A stretch of 64,000 nucleotides of DNA, taken from assembly GCF_036287235.1 (NCBI RefSeq), contig NZ_CP142850.1, positions 1,691,127 to 1,755,126 on the forward strand, written 5' to 3'. This document shows positions 53,041-63,327 of the stretch, one piece after another. Within the stretch, counting starts at the first letter, position 1, and the number at the start of each line of letters is the position of its first letter. A program made the translations under genes and the position numbers. Origin of the DNA: Exiguobacterium sp. 9-2. GTDB lineage: Bacteria; Bacillota; Bacilli; Exiguobacteriales; Exiguobacteriaceae. The notes beneath the pieces are model-generated. The model saw only the letters and a program-made list of their open reading frames with translations. It made no database searches and was not told the DNA's origin.

Positions 53041-54243
53041 ATGCCAACGTTTGAACCTTTTGCGGCGTTACGACCGGATTCAAAATATGCAGCAGACTTT
53101 GCCGCCTTACCGTATGATGTTTATTCTCGCGATGAAGCACGATCTGAGATTCGTCGTCATCCGCTGTCTTTTTTACGGATCGATAAAGCAGAAGCCACGC
53201 TTCCGTCATTAATCGCTGAAGATGATCCACGCGTTTATCAGCAAGCAGCTCTTGCCTTCGAAGAGAGTCAAACAAACGGCATCTTACAGCTCGACACGGA
53301 CGAGACGTATTACATTTATCAACTGTCTGACGGGACACATATCCAATCCGGTTTCGTCGGATGTGTTTCCGTTAACGATTATGAAACGAATCAAATTCGT
53401 AAACATGAGTTCACGCGTCCGGACAAAGAGCGCGATCGTGTCCGACATGTCGAACATCTAAATGCTCATACGGGACCGATTTTACTTGCCCATCAAACGG
53501 ATGCCCAGCTTCAAGAAATCGTCTCGACGATTACTGCAGGTGATTCTCTATACGACTTTACTGTCGATGGAATCACACACCGAATTTTTAAAGTCATCGA
53601 TCGCCATCATCTGTTGACGATCGGAAGCCAGTTCGCGCGCCACGACGCCCTCTATATCGCTGATGGTCACCATCGTGCTGCAGCGGCAGCCGTCGCTGCC
53701 AGTCGGACGGATCAGGAAGAAGCCCAACGCTTCCTTGGTGTCTCCTTTCCGCAGGAACAATTACGAATCCTCGGCTATCATCGGGTCGTTGAAGATTTGT
53801 ACGGTCAATCCGTCGTTGATTTCCTTGAGCGATTAGCCCATCGCTTTACGATCACAAAAGGACGTGCCGAACAAACAAAACGTCACCAAATCGAGATGTA
53901 TCTCAACCGGCAATGGTATACCCTTTCGTACGATTCTGAACGAACAGGGACGAAAGCGAATCTCGACGTGTCGATTTTACAAGAAGAGTTGTTGACACCG
54001 TTACTCGGTATCGAAGATCCACGGACGGACGCACGTATCCAGTTCGTCGGTGGTCATAAGGGGTATGCCGGTCTTGAGCAAATCGTGGATTCCGGACATG
54101 CCGCGGTCGCTTTTCACTTGCATCCGACTTCGATCGAAGATTTAATGGCTGTGGCTGATGCGGGAGAAGTAATGCCGCCGAAGTCGACTTGGTTCGAACC
54201 GAAGCTTCGGAGTGGTTTACTGATCCATCCGTTTGATTCGTAA
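53041..54243 (+). CDS. DUF1015 family protein
   Basis: A 400-residue protein. Opens FEPFAALRPDSKYAADFAALPYDVYSRDEARSEIRRHPLSFLRIDKAE, a hallmark of DUF1015, with HKDFTRPDKERDRVRHVE-like and LYIADGHHRAAAAAVAAS (about residues 205-222) motifs. The DGHHR motif recalls the ParB/sulfiredoxin/serine-kinase fold. Third gene of the serC-serA unit with AAAGGAG upstream, an association seen in other phyla. No activity is established; a role in serine or phosphoserine metabolism is inference. Confidence 0.85.
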   Translation: MPTFEPFAALRPDSKYAADFAALPYDVYSRDEARSEIRRHPLSFLRIDKAEATLPSLIAEDDPRVYQQAALAFEESQTNGILQLDTDETYYIYQLSDGTHIQSGFVGCVSVNDYETNQIRKHEFTRPDKERDRVRHVEHLNAHTGPILLAHQTDAQLQEIVSTITAGDSLYDFTVDGITHRIFKVIDRHHLLTIGSQFARHDALYIADGHHRAAAAAVAASRTDQEEAQRFLGVSFPQEQLRILGYHRVVEDLYGQSVVDFLERLAHRFTITKGRAEQTKRHQIEMYLNRQWYTLSYDSERTGTKANLDVSILQEELLTPLLGIEDPRTDARIQFVGGHKGYAGLEQIVDSGHAAVAFHLHPTSIEDLMAVADAGEVMPPKSTWFEPKLRSGLLIHPFDS

Positions 54244-54256
54244 TGCACACGCACTA

Positions 54257-54297
54257 AAAAAGCAAGTCGTGGATATCGTATCCGCGACTTGCTTTTT
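54257..54297. terminator. Bidirectional terminator
   Basis: AAAAAGCAAGTCG (54257-54269) pairs with CGACTTGCTTTTT (54285-54297), with inner GGAT/ATCC, between the serC operon and the convergent GH13 gene. Confidence 0.9.
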
Positions 54298-54298
54298 C

Positions 54299-56071
54299 TT
54301 AAACGTGTCGTAAAAGAAGAGCCGACACAGCTTCTACTTGAATAGTTCCCGACAACGTCGTTGCATCTAACAGACTTTCATATGTTTCTTCGAGCGAAAG
54401 AGATTGTTCTTCTTCACTTAAGTTGACTACGAGCAAGTAAATGTTTTCGCCCTGACGTCGCTCGACGACAAATATCTGTTTTGTATCATCGATCCTTTGG
54501 AATTGATACGTTCCGGCATTTGCTAAAACCGGATGCTGTTTTCGAAGGGCGATCAACTGTACAACGTGATCGAACAAATCACGGTTCTGCTTCGTCTCAT
54601 CCCATTCCATGCATGCACGGTTGGCCGGGTCTTGTCCGCCCATCATTCCGATCTCATCACCATAATAGATGACAGGCGTACCCGGAAACGTCAACAGTGT
54701 AGTGAAGAGCAATTTCATCCGTTCGATATTCCCCTTCGCACGCGTTAAAGCACGCGGCGTATCATGCGAATCAATCAAATTGAACATGACCTCGTTGACA
54801 TTTTGAGAATGCCAGTTTAAATTTCTGCTGACAGCATACGAGAAATCACGAACGCTGGTCTCGCCCGTCGCAAAACAAGTCAGGAAGCTCTCTGTCAAAC
54901 CGTAATTCATGACGGCATCGAACTGATCGCCGAGGAGCCACGGTTGTGAATCCGTCCAACATTCGCCGACGATATAACACGTTCCGTTCGCAGCCCGGAC
55001 TTCCTTTCGAAAGTCACGCCAAAACGCATGATCGACTTCACTTGCAACATCCAGACGCCAGCCGTCGATTCCGAATTCCTCAACCCAATAACGTCCGACA
55101 TGAAGCAAATATTGTTTGACGTCTGGATGAGCGGTGTTCAACTTTGGCATGTTCCGTTCAAATGCAAACACTTCATAGTTCGGGATTGACGGATCGACCG
55201 GGAAGGAGTCAATCGTGAACCAGTTGACATATTTTGAGTCTTGTCCCTTTTCTAATACATCCTGAAATGCGGGGTGATCTTCACTAATATGATTAAAGAC
55301 GGCATCGAGTAATACGCGGATACCATTCTCATGCAGCACATCTATCATCTTGCGGAATGTTTTCTCGTCACCAAAGGCAGGATCAAGCTTTAAGTAATCA
55401 AGCGTATCGTATTTATGATTCGATGGTGCTTCAAAGATTGGACAGAAGTAGACACCGGTGACGCCGAGACGTTGTAAATGATCGACGTGATCGATGACCC
55501 CTTGAAAATCTCCACCGAAGAAATTCTGAAAAGCTGGTGCTTCACTTCCCCACTCCTTCGCTCCCGCTGGATCGTTCGTTGGATCACCATTTGCGAATCG
55601 TTCTGGGAAAATTTGATACCAGACCGTATCTTTTACCCAATTCGGTGTATCAAAGACGTCCGTCGCATGAACATATGGAACAGAAAAATAATAGCCCGGA
55701 TGATCGAGTGGCGCTTCGTCATACCAACCGCGTTCGGTCAAAACGGCTGTGGTTTCGCCATGAACCTCGAACCCATATCGTACCCGCTTTCGTTCTGGAC
55801 GGATTGCAATGAACCAATAGTCATACGTCGCGTCACTTCCATTGTATTGCATCGACTTCTGTTGCACTTTCCAGGATTTTTCTTTCTCCGGATCAAAATT
55901 CCAATCTCGGTCTTCTTCTTTTTCCGCTTCCCATTCATAAGGATCACCATATATCAATTCAACTTTTTCAATATCGTCTTTAGCCGTCATGAGTCTAATA
56001 TGAACGGTCTCTTGATCATAGGCATAAACGAATGGTGATAATGCGCGATGAACTACTCCAGCCTGGTTCAA
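54299..56071 (-). CDS. GH13 neopullulanase/cyclomaltodextrinase-type amylase
   Basis: A 590-residue cytoplasmic enzyme (no signal peptide). An N-terminal starch-binding CBM34-like domain (about 1-130) precedes the TIM barrel: VLLDAVFNH (region I), GWRLDVASE (nucleophile Asp), YIVGECW (acid/base Glu) and LIDSHDTPR (transition-state Asp). These are all four conserved regions. It hydrolyses cyclodextrins, pullulan or maltooligosaccharides. Weak GGGAGAG upstream of the ATG. Single gene. Confidence 0.93.
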   Translation of the reverse strand: MNQAGVVHRALSPFVYAYDQETVHIRLMTAKDDIEKVELIYGDPYEWEAEKEEDRDWNFDPEKEKSWKVQQKSMQYNGSDATYDYWFIAIRPERKRVRYGFEVHGETTAVLTERGWYDEAPLDHPGYYFSVPYVHATDVFDTPNWVKDTVWYQIFPERFANGDPTNDPAGAKEWGSEAPAFQNFFGGDFQGVIDHVDHLQRLGVTGVYFCPIFEAPSNHKYDTLDYLKLDPAFGDEKTFRKMIDVLHENGIRVLLDAVFNHISEDHPAFQDVLEKGQDSKYVNWFTIDSFPVDPSIPNYEVFAFERNMPKLNTAHPDVKQYLLHVGRYWVEEFGIDGWRLDVASEVDHAFWRDFRKEVRAANGTCYIVGECWTDSQPWLLGDQFDAVMNYGLTESFLTCFATGETSVRDFSYAVSRNLNWHSQNVNEVMFNLIDSHDTPRALTRAKGNIERMKLLFTTLLTFPGTPVIYYGDEIGMMGGQDPANRACMEWDETKQNRDLFDHVVQLIALRKQHPVLANAGTYQFQRIDDTKQIFVVERRQGENIYLLVVNLSEEEQSLSLEETYESLLDATTLSGTIQVEAVSALLLRHV

Positions 56072-56280
56072 ATACTGTCACTCTCCCTTAAATTGATATT
56101 TCTCTAATTGATATTTCTCTATCGGTAAAGTTCCTTTCTTCCGCATCACTTAAACGCATTTAGTAGAAATTCAACTGTTCGACCGACATTTTAGTTCAGT
56201 CTATCAGGTAGTTTAAGGTATACTGATAACGCATAAGAAATCATGGATTTCTGACATTACGGAAAGAGAGTGGATACGAA

Positions 56281-56994
56281 ATGGGTCGTAAATGGAATAA
56301 CATTAAGGAAAAAAAGGCATCAAAAGACAAAAATACGAGTCGGATCTACGCAAAGTTCGGTCGTGAGATTTATGTAGCGGCAAAACAAGGCGAACCAGAT
56401 CCAGAATCTAACCAAGCGTTAAAGGTCGTACTCGAACGAGCGAAGACATATAACGTTCCCCGTGCCATCGTTGATCGAGCGATTGAAAAAGCAAAAGGTG
56501 GAGCGGAAGAAAACTATGATGTACTTCGTTATGAAGGATTTGGTCCAAGCGGTTCAATGGTCATCGTCGAAACATTGACGAACAACGTCAACCGGACGGC
56601 TTCTGACGTGCGTGCTGCATTTGGGAAAAATGGCGGAAACATGGGCGTTAGTGGATCCGTTGCTTACATGTTCGATGCGACTGCTATCTTTGCGTTTGAA
56701 GGAAAATCTGCGGATGACGTGCTCGAATTGATGATGGAAGCGGATATTGATGTGCGCGACATCCTCGAAGAAGACGATTCTGTCATCATCTACGCCGAGC
56801 CAGAACAATTCCATGTTGTGCAAGAAGCGTTGAAAGCTGCAGGAATCACCGAATTCTCGCTTGCTGAACTCGTCATGCTCGCTCAAAACGAAGTCGTGTT
56901 ATCTGAGGACGACGTTGCACAATTCGAGAAAATGATCGATGCACTTGAAGATCTTGAGGATGTACAACAGGTCTACCATAACGTAGAGTTATAA
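56281..56994 (+). CDS. yeeI: YebC/PmpR-family protein (YeeI type)
   Basis: A 237-residue protein that matches the B. subtilis YeeI architecture closely: [61 protein letters not shown] and [12 protein letters not shown]. YebC-family proteins were called transcription regulators; recent work points to ribosome-associated rescue of proline stalls. GAAAGAGAGTG precedes the ATG. Single gene with an exceptionally long terminator stem. Confidence 0.93.
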   Translation: MGRKWNNIKEKKASKDKNTSRIYAKFGREIYVAAKQGEPDPESNQALKVVLERAKTYNVPRAIVDRAIEKAKGGAEENYDVLRYEGFGPSGSMVIVETLTNNVNRTASDVRAAFGKNGGNMGVSGSVAYMFDATAIFAFEGKSADDVLELMMEADIDVRDILEEDDSVIIYAEPEQFHVVQEALKAAGITEFSLAELVMLAQNEVVLSEDDVAQFEKMIDALEDLEDVQQVYHNVEL

Positions 56995-56996
56995 TC

Positions 56997-57038
56997 AAAA
57001 AGACAAGGGGATGGTCGTAACCATCCCCTTGTCTTTTT
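56997..57038 (+). terminator. Terminator of the YeeI-like gene
   Basis: AAAAAGACAAGGGGATGGT (56997-57015) pairs perfectly with ACCATCCCCTTGTCTTTTT (57020-57038), tetraloop CGTA. Confidence 0.92.
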
Positions 57039-57239
57039 GATTATACAGTTTCTATATCGGTTAACGCCCGTAATCGGTCACGCACCGTCTATCATCATCA
57101 TAAAGTATGAAACGCGTTTCATAACAAGAATAAAAAAGATTCATTTGTGATGTTTATTTCTTCAATTTTATGGGAACAGTAATATTCGGAGTTAATTATA
57201 ACTTATCTTGTTTTGAAGAAATAAAGGGAGGAACGAACG

Positions 57240-57533
57240 ATGACATATTCTTTAATTGAAACATTTAAGCACATCGTAAGCGAGGCGACCCGTTTCAAAC
57301 GTGTTGATTTCGGAGGTTACGATATTTATATGCAGACGACGGATGGACGAACGATTACGGCACATATCCGCTATGACGGTGGTGGCACTGATTTTAATGA
57401 GGCTTATTTGATGCTCGAATCTAGCACTGGACAGCGTCGTACAGCAACCTTAACGCTTTATCAGTTCGAACATCTCTCTTCTTATACCGCACACAGTGAA
57501 CGGACACGTGCCCTTGTCACAACGAGTGCTTGA
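57240..57533 (+). CDS. Hypothetical protein, 97 aa
   Basis: A cytoplasmic protein with alternating strands: RFKRVDFGGYDIYMQTTDGRTITAHIRYDGGGTDFNEAYLML. GGGAGG precedes the ATG. No transmembrane helix, no recognised family. Convergent with the small membrane-protein gene at 57573. Ends at a hairpin. Confidence 0.68.
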   Translation: MTYSLIETFKHIVSEATRFKRVDFGGYDIYMQTTDGRTITAHIRYDGGGTDFNEAYLMLESSTGQRRTATLTLYQFEHLSSYTAHSERTRALVTTSA

Positions 57534-57538
57534 TGATC

Positions 57539-57574
57539 AAAAAACACGCCTCTCATGCGAGAGACGTGTTTTTT
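57539..57574. terminator. Bidirectional terminator
   Basis: AAAACACG-C-CTCTC (57541-57554) pairs with GAGAG-A-CGTGTTTT (57559-57572); serves the 97-residue gene and the convergent 83-residue gene. Confidence 0.8.
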
Positions 57575-57824
57575 AGTTTTCTTCTCGTTCTAAGCGTTCG
57601 AGTTCTGCGTGCGTTTGTGGGAATCCATTCGCTTGCCAATCTGCCCGATGAATGGAATCAAGCTGTGTCAGTCCGACTTCAGCCGGATCGCGTTTCGCGT
57701 CGACGCTTGGTCGATGATCAATATCGTTAGACGTCGTTTTTTGTTGTTGGTATTGTTGATAGGCGATTGTCGCAATCGCCGCTAAACCACCTAAAATGAC
57801 ACCTGTCTTGAATGTTGCTCTCAT
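57573..57824 (-). CDS. Small membrane-anchored hypothetical protein, 83 aa
   Basis: One N-terminal helix (TGVILGGLAAIATIAYQQY) and a hydrophilic acidic/glutamine-rich tail (DIDHRPSVDAKRDPAEVGLTQLDSIHRADW). The signal-anchor start with KTG and a GGLAA small-residue helix suggests insertion with the tail outside or inside; direction unclear. GGGGGAAC precedes the ATG. Family not recognised. Confidence 0.65.
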   Translation of the reverse strand: MRATFKTGVILGGLAAIATIAYQQYQQQKTTSNDIDHRPSVDAKRDPAEVGLTQLDSIHRADWQANGFPQTHAELERLEREEN

Positions 57825-58181
57825 GAAAGTTCCCCCTCTATGATCATTAGTTGTGCTCTAGATAGATGTACCCGGGTTACTTGATTTTGAATCATTCTTC
57901 GCATGGATCAACGTGTTTTTGAAAAAAACAAAAAAAAAAAATCAACCTATTTCTGCCGTGTTCCTACATATTTAATAATCAAAAGAGAAAATGGCTCAAT
58001 CCCTTATGCTTCAATGCTTCACGTCATGCAAGAAGGAAAAAAGTACGCTATACTTGATTCAGAAACATCTTCGACGAACAAAATGAATCGTGTTTTCTAC
58101 TGGACAGTTCCGAGCTTCAACAGCTTGCGTTCGCGTCCCTTTTTCATTTTTGGTCGTCGATGTCACAAAGGAGGGAATTTC
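57825..58181 (+). promoter_or_regulatory. Leader region of the mrp operon
   Basis: A 357-base stretch. A frame continuous with mrpA reaches back to 57903, but its product is polylysine-like and unlike any Mrp protein, so I treat it as non-coding. A possible -10, TATACT (58049-58054), lacks a clear -35; a T-rich tract ends the region before GGAGGG at 58170. Could hold a regulatory leader. Confidence 0.4.
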
Positions 58182-60587
58182 GTGTCCGTGATGCACGGGG
58201 CTATTCTACTGCCCATATTGATCAGTCTTTTCATTCCGCTTCTAGCGAAACGCCTTCCGAACATTCATACTGGTTGGTTTGTACTTGTAGTACCTGTACT
58301 GCTCGTTTCGTATTTCAGCCACTTTCTCCCTGGTACGATGTCAGGTGAGACCTTTACGGCACGCATGCCGTGGATCCCATCGCTCGGTATCGATTTCGTC
58401 ACGTATCTCGACGGACTCGGCTTATTGTTCGCACTATTGATCACAGGAATTGGCTCACTCGTCGTTCTTTATTCCATTTTTTATTTAGATGCGAAAAAAG
58501 AATCACTCGGAACATTTTATGTCTATCTTTTGATGTTCATGACCGCCATGCTTGGGGTCGTGCTGTCAGATAACATGATCGTCCTCTATCTGTTTTGGGA
58601 ATTAACGTCGATTTCGTCGTTCTTATTGATTGCCTACTGGTACGAGCGAGAACGTTCTCGTTACGGCGCTCAAAAATCGATGCTGATCACCGTCTTTGGT
58701 GGACTAGCGATGCTTGGGGGAATTGCGATTCTCTCTACACTCAGTGGATCGTTAAGTATTCGTGAGACCTATGCGTCGCTTGAGTCGATTCAAGGTGAAC
58801 CCTTCTTTACGGTCGCCCTTGTTTTGTTCTTGCTAGCTGCCTTCACAAAATCTGCTCAATTTCCGTTCCATATCTGGTTACCGGATGCGATGGAAGCACC
58901 GACCCCTGTCAGTGCCTACTTGCACTCGGCAACGATGGTCAAGGCAGGGTTGTATCTTGTCGCTCGTTTCAGTCCGATTTTTGCGGATGAATCGCTTTGG
59001 TTCTATCTCGTCTCATCTGTCGGAATATTCACCTTATTCTGGGGTTCACTCAATGCGGTGAAACAACATGATTTAAAGGGAATCCTTGCTTACTCGACGA
59101 TTTCTCAGCTTGGATTGATCATGTCCTTACTTGGACTCGGAGCAGCCGCCCTGCACGTCGACGCGTTAGATGACGGATTATATACGATTGCGACAGTCGC
59201 TGCGATTTTCCACCTGATCAACCATGCGACATTTAAAGGCAGTCTCTTCATGATGGCGGGAATCGTCGATCACGAAACCGGTACTCGCGACATTCGGAAG
59301 CTCGGTGGTCTTGCGCAACTAATGCCGATCTCTATGACGATCGCAATGATCGGGACCCTCTCGATGGCGGGAATTCCGCCATTCAATGGTTTCTTAAGTA
59401 AAGAGATGTTCTTGACGGGTGTACTTGAAGTTGCAGGATCAGATTTGTTCCACTTACCGTCTTACGGTTGGATCATTCCTGTACTCGCCGTCGTCGGAAG
59501 TATCTTCACATTCGTCTACAGCATCTTGATCGTCCGCAGAACGTTCTTCGGTAAGCGTCAAGACGATAAGTTGCCGAAGACACCCCATGAGGCACCGATT
59601 GGCATGTTGATTCCACCACTCGTCCTCGTCTCGCTCGTCGTCATCATCGGACTCTTCCCGAATATATTATCGGATACGTTGATTCGACCGGCAGTCGAAG
59701 CGATCTTACCGCAAGTCGTTGATGCGGGTGGGAAGATTGATGTGCACATTACGATGTGGCATGGATTCCAACCAGAATTTTTCCTGACGTTACTCATCTT
59801 TACAGTCGGGTTCATCTTGTATAAGACACTCCCACGCTGGCAGTCGCTCTATAATCGGATGCCTCGTGCAGTCTCCTTGAATCATCAATATGACGCTTTG
59901 TTACGCCGTGGTGAACAGACCTCGACAAAGATCCATGATACGGTCATGACCGGATACATGCGGTCGTATCTCATCTATATCTTCGGATTCATTGTCATCT
60001 TGATTTTGACAGCACTATACGGGTTCGACGCTTTCCGCTTCGCGGTAGACCCAATTAGCTCGATTCATGCGTACGAGATCATTCTCGCGCTCGTTCTTGT
60101 CTCAAGTGCTCTCTCAATCACTTTTGCACGATCGCGGCTGACATCGATCATCTTACTCGGTGTGACAGGTTATACGGTTGCTCTGTTCTTCGTCTTGTTC
60201 CGAGCTCCAGACCTTGCCTTGACGCAACTCGTCATCGAGACAGTATCGGTCGCTCTATTCCTACTCGTTTTCTATCATTTACCGGAAATCAGCCGGAAAG
60301 AAGAGCGAATTCCGTTCAAGCTCGGCAACGCCTTGATTTCGGCACTCGTCGGATTGACAGTGACCCTTGTTGCACTTGCTTCTCTTAGCCAACGATCGTT
60401 TACTTCAATCGCCAAGTATTACATCGATAATGTCGCTGATCTTGCCGCTGGCGGTAATATGGTCAACGTCATTCTTGTCGACTTCCGTGGCTTCGATACG
60501 TTGTTTGAGATTGCCGTTCTAGCACTTGCTGGAATCGGAATTTATACGATGATTAAATTCAGACAAACAGGAGGGATCGATAAATGA
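58182..60587 (+). CDS. mrpA: Mrp Na+/H+ antiporter subunit A
   Basis: An 801-residue subunit with about 20 helices, homologous to complex I NuoL with an MrpB-like C-terminal extension. The GTG start at 58182 (GGAGG seven bases upstream) gives exactly the length of B. subtilis MrpA; the frame extends to 57903 but that part is unlike MrpA. Conserved proton-channel parts are visible: YLHSATMVKAGLYLVARF (lysine), ELTSISSFLLIAYW and MAGIPPFNGFLSKEMF. It exchanges Na+ (Li+, cholate) for protons together with subunits B-G for pH and salt homeostasis. Confidence 0.95.
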   Translation: MSVMHGAILLPILISLFIPLLAKRLPNIHTGWFVLVVPVLLVSYFSHFLPGTMSGETFTARMPWIPSLGIDFVTYLDGLGLLFALLITGIGSLVVLYSIFYLDAKKESLGTFYVYLLMFMTAMLGVVLSDNMIVLYLFWELTSISSFLLIAYWYERERSRYGAQKSMLITVFGGLAMLGGIAILSTLSGSLSIRETYASLESIQGEPFFTVALVLFLLAAFTKSAQFPFHIWLPDAMEAPTPVSAYLHSATMVKAGLYLVARFSPIFADESLWFYLVSSVGIFTLFWGSLNAVKQHDLKGILAYSTISQLGLIMSLLGLGAAALHVDALDDGLYTIATVAAIFHLINHATFKGSLFMMAGIVDHETGTRDIRKLGGLAQLMPISMTIAMIGTLSMAGIPPFNGFLSKEMFLTGVLEVAGSDLFHLPSYGWIIPVLAVVGSIFTFVYSILIVRRTFFGKRQDDKLPKTPHEAPIGMLIPPLVLVSLVVIIGLFPNILSDTLIRPAVEAILPQVVDAGGKIDVHITMWHGFQPEFFLTLLIFTVGFILYKTLPRWQSLYNRMPRAVSLNHQYDALLRRGEQTSTKIHDTVMTGYMRSYLIYIFGFIVILILTALYGFDAFRFAVDPISSIHAYEIILALVLVSSALSITFARSRLTSIILLGVTGYTVALFFVLFRAPDLALTQLVIETVSVALFLLVFYHLPEISRKEERIPFKLGNALISALVGLTVTLVALASLSQRSFTSIAKYYIDNVADLAAGGNMVNVILVDFRGFDTLFEIAVLALAGIGIYTMIKFRQTGGIDK

Positions 60588-61024
60588 AAAAGCAGGCAAA
60601 AAAGCATACGAATGACGTCATCTTAGAGTCAGCAACTTCCTTTATCACGTTCGTCATCTTCCTGTTTGCTGTTTACTTGTTCTTTGCCGGACACTATACA
60701 CCGGGTGGTGGATTCATTGGTGGTCTCGTGACGGCGTCTGCTCTTGTCTTGATCTTACTTGCTTATGATATCAAAACGTTGCGCCGGATTTTGCCATTTG
60801 ATTATAAATGGATCACAGCACTTGGTATGTTGATTGCCGTACTGACGGCGTCAGGAGCGCTTCTGTTCAACGTGCCGTTCTTCACGCATGCGCATGACTA
60901 TTTTACCCTGCCGTTGTTCGGTAAGACATCGCTACACACCGCGATGTTGTTCGATCTTGGCGTTTATCTTGTCGTCGTCGGTGTGACGATGACGATTATT
61001 CAAACGATTGGGGAGAGTGAATAA
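60584..61024 (+). CDS. mrpB: Mrp antiporter subunit B
   Basis: A 146-residue membrane protein, four helices: [43 protein letters not shown] has the MrpB/MnhB signature HxxPGGGFxGGL. Overlaps the mrpA stop by four bases, indicating translational coupling. GGAGGGAT precedes the ATG. Required for antiporter activity. Confidence 0.95.
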   Translation: MKKQAKKHTNDVILESATSFITFVIFLFAVYLFFAGHYTPGGGFIGGLVTASALVLILLAYDIKTLRRILPFDYKWITALGMLIAVLTASGALLFNVPFFTHAHDYFTLPLFGKTSLHTAMLFDLGVYLVVVGVTMTIIQTIGESE

Positions 61025-61025
61025 T

Positions 61026-61367
61026 ATGGAAATCATCATGGCAATCGCCGCAGGCATCCTGACGATGTGTGCCATTTATCTCATTCTTTCAAAAAGTATT
61101 CTTCGTATCATCATCGGAACAGGACTGCTCAGTCACGCTGCCCATCTGCTCGTCATGACGATGGGGGGATTAAAACGAGGCGCGGCTCCGGTTTTAAAGG
61201 ACGGCGTGACTTCCTATACGGATCCACTGCCGCAGGCACTCGTCCTGACTGCCATCGTCATTAGCTTTGGTGTCACTGCCTTCTTCTTGGTGCTTGCGTA
61301 TCGCGCTTATCAAGAGCTCGGGACCGATAATATCGAAGAGATGAAAGGAACCGATTCGAATGATTAA
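61026..61367 (+). CDS. mrpC: Mrp antiporter subunit C
   Basis: A 113-residue homologue of NuoK, the same length as the Bacillus protein: [32 protein letters not shown] and [26 protein letters not shown] after GGGGAGAG; starts one base after mrpB. Three helices. Confidence 0.95.
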   Translation: MEIIMAIAAGILTMCAIYLILSKSILRIIIGTGLLSHAAHLLVMTMGGLKRGAAPVLKDGVTSYTDPLPQALVLTAIVISFGVTAFFLVLAYRAYQELGTDNIEEMKGTDSND

Positions 61368-62847
61368 CTTACCGCTATTACCGATCATCATTCCTTTGTT
61401 GACCGGTGTCATCTTGATGTTTTTCCCGCGATACCTCAAAGGACAACGGATCGTTTCCATCATTTCGACGATTTTAACTGTCTGTGCTTCCATCTACCTC
61501 GTTCTGACTGTCCGTTTGAATGGCATTTTAACCGTCACACTCGGTAGCTGGCCAGCACCTTTCGGGATTACGCTTGTCTCTGATATGCTGTCTGCCCTAC
61601 TCGTCACGACGACGAGCATCCTCGTCCTTTGTATCATCTGGTATGCCATCGCCTACTTGAGCGACGCCTATCAACGGTACTACTATTTCATTGCCGTACA
61701 GTTCCTGCTCGTTGGGGTCAACGGTGCGTTCACGACAGGTGATATTTTTAATATGTTCGTCTTTTTCGAAGTCTTCCTGATTTCGTCTTATGTCTTAATC
61801 GTTCTCGGTGGAAAACCGGCCCAATTACGAGAATCGCTCAAGTATCTTTTGATTAACGTCATCTCGTCCGCGTTATTCGTCATGACGGTTGCCTTCTTGT
61901 ACGGGATCATCGGTTCACTCAGCATGGCGGACATCAGTCAGAAGATCACAGAGATTGGACAACCAGCGATTCTAAACGTCATCGCCTTGTTGTTCCTGAT
62001 CGTTTTCGGATTAAAAGGCGCGATTTTCCCACTCTACTTCTGGTTACCTGGTTCTTATCAAGTACCACCGACACCTGTTCTTGCCTTGTTCGGTGCCTTG
62101 TTGACGAAGGTCGGGGTATACGGAATTTTACGGACGTATAGCTTGTTCTTCTCAAACGAGATCGGAACAATTCATCAAATCTTAAGTGTCCTTGCCCTCA
62201 GCACGATCATCATCGGTGTGATTGGCGCATTAGCGACACGGGATGCGAAACAGATCATCATCTACAACATCATCGTCGCAGTCGGGGTCATCTTGTATGG
62301 GGTTTCCCTTATGACACCGCAAGCACTAGAAGGTGCGATTTTTTACCTGCTTCACGATATGGTGATCAAGGCTGCATTGTTCCTGCTCGTCGGCATCATG
62401 GTCGGAATTGCCGGATCAAATAAACTAAAGGATATGGGTGGCATGATCAAAGCCTTTCCGGTGCTGGGTTGGACATTCTTCATTGCAGCGTTATCGCTTG
62501 CCGGCATTCCACCGCTTAGTGGGTTCATCGGGAAGTTCTTGATTGTTCGTGGCGGCATTGAAGCTGGTGAATTGGTCGGACCGATCATCGTTCTACTATC
62601 CAGCCTGCTCGTCTTGTATTCGGTCGTCCAACTGTTCATGCGTGCTTTTTGGGGGATACCCAAACCGTACTCAGGTGAAAAGCAAGCGCTCGTTTCTCGA
62701 CTGCTTACACCTGCGATTGCCTTAGTTGCGCTTAGCGTCCTCTATGGCGTAGGCGCTGAGGCGATGCGTCCACTGATTCAACAAGCCGTTGAACCTCTGA
62801 CGAATCCAACGCTCTATATCGATGCCGTACTCAAAGGAGGTCGTTAA
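61360..62847 (+). CDS. mrpD: Mrp antiporter subunit D
   Basis: A 495-residue NuoM/NuoN-like subunit with about 14 helices. Signature stretches: [39 protein letters not shown] and [20 protein letters not shown]. Overlaps mrpC by eight bases. Together with A it forms the ion-translocating pair. Confidence 0.95.
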   Translation: MINLPLLPIIIPLLTGVILMFFPRYLKGQRIVSIISTILTVCASIYLVLTVRLNGILTVTLGSWPAPFGITLVSDMLSALLVTTTSILVLCIIWYAIAYLSDAYQRYYYFIAVQFLLVGVNGAFTTGDIFNMFVFFEVFLISSYVLIVLGGKPAQLRESLKYLLINVISSALFVMTVAFLYGIIGSLSMADISQKITEIGQPAILNVIALLFLIVFGLKGAIFPLYFWLPGSYQVPPTPVLALFGALLTKVGVYGILRTYSLFFSNEIGTIHQILSVLALSTIIIGVIGALATRDAKQIIIYNIIVAVGVILYGVSLMTPQALEGAIFYLLHDMVIKAALFLLVGIMVGIAGSNKLKDMGGMIKAFPVLGWTFFIAALSLAGIPPLSGFIGKFLIVRGGIEAGELVGPIIVLLSSLLVLYSVVQLFMRAFWGIPKPYSGEKQALVSRLLTPAIALVALSVLYGVGAEAMRPLIQQAVEPLTNPTLYIDAVLKGGR

Positions 62848-62850
62848 TTC

Positions 62851-63327
62851 ATGGCATTTCAAGTCTTGCTCAACTTATTTCTTGCTTTCTTGTGGATGTT
62901 TCTTGCGAATAATTTCTCGGCCTCCGGTTTCGCCATCGGCTATGCATTAGGTCTGATTGCGATGTTCGCTTTCCGTCGCGGCTTTAAGGGTCGTTTTTAT
63001 CTCGGACCTGTCGTCGCACTCGTCTTGTTGTTTTTCCGCTTTCTCTATGAACTTGTCGTAGCGAACATCGATGTCCTTAAAATCATTTTAAAGCCGAAGT
63101 TAGATATTCAGCCTGGTATCTTTGCCTATGAGACGGAACTCGATCAACCGTGGCAAGTCACATTGTTATCGATGCTGATTACCTTGACACCTGGAACACT
63201 TGTCGTCGATATCTCGGACGATAATAAGATACTCTATATTCATGCGCTTCATATGCCAGAAGTCGACGAAGCCGTAGCATCGATTCGCGATAGTTTTGAG
63301 AAAGCCATTCTGGAGGTGAGTCGGTGA
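62851..63327 (+). CDS. mrpE: Mrp antiporter subunit E
   Basis: A 158-residue membrane protein, the same length as Bacillus MrpE. Landmarks: FRFLYELVVANIDVLKIILKPK, PGIFAYETELDQPWQVTLLSMLITLTPGTLVVDISDD. AAAGGAGGTC precedes the ATG. Three bases after the mrpD stop. Confidence 0.95.
   Translation: MAFQVLLNLFLAFLWMFLANNFSASGFAIGYALGLIAMFAFRRGFKGRFYLGPVVALVLLFFRFLYELVVANIDVLKIILKPKLDIQPGIFAYETELDQPWQVTLLSMLITLTPGTLVVDISDDNKILYIHALHMPEVDEAVASIRDSFEKAILEVSR

Noticed and set aside
57903-58181. N-terminal extension of mrpA
   Set aside because: The extension is low-complexity and lysine-rich, unlike MrpA; the GTG at 58182 has a better ribosome-binding site and gives the usual 801-residue length.
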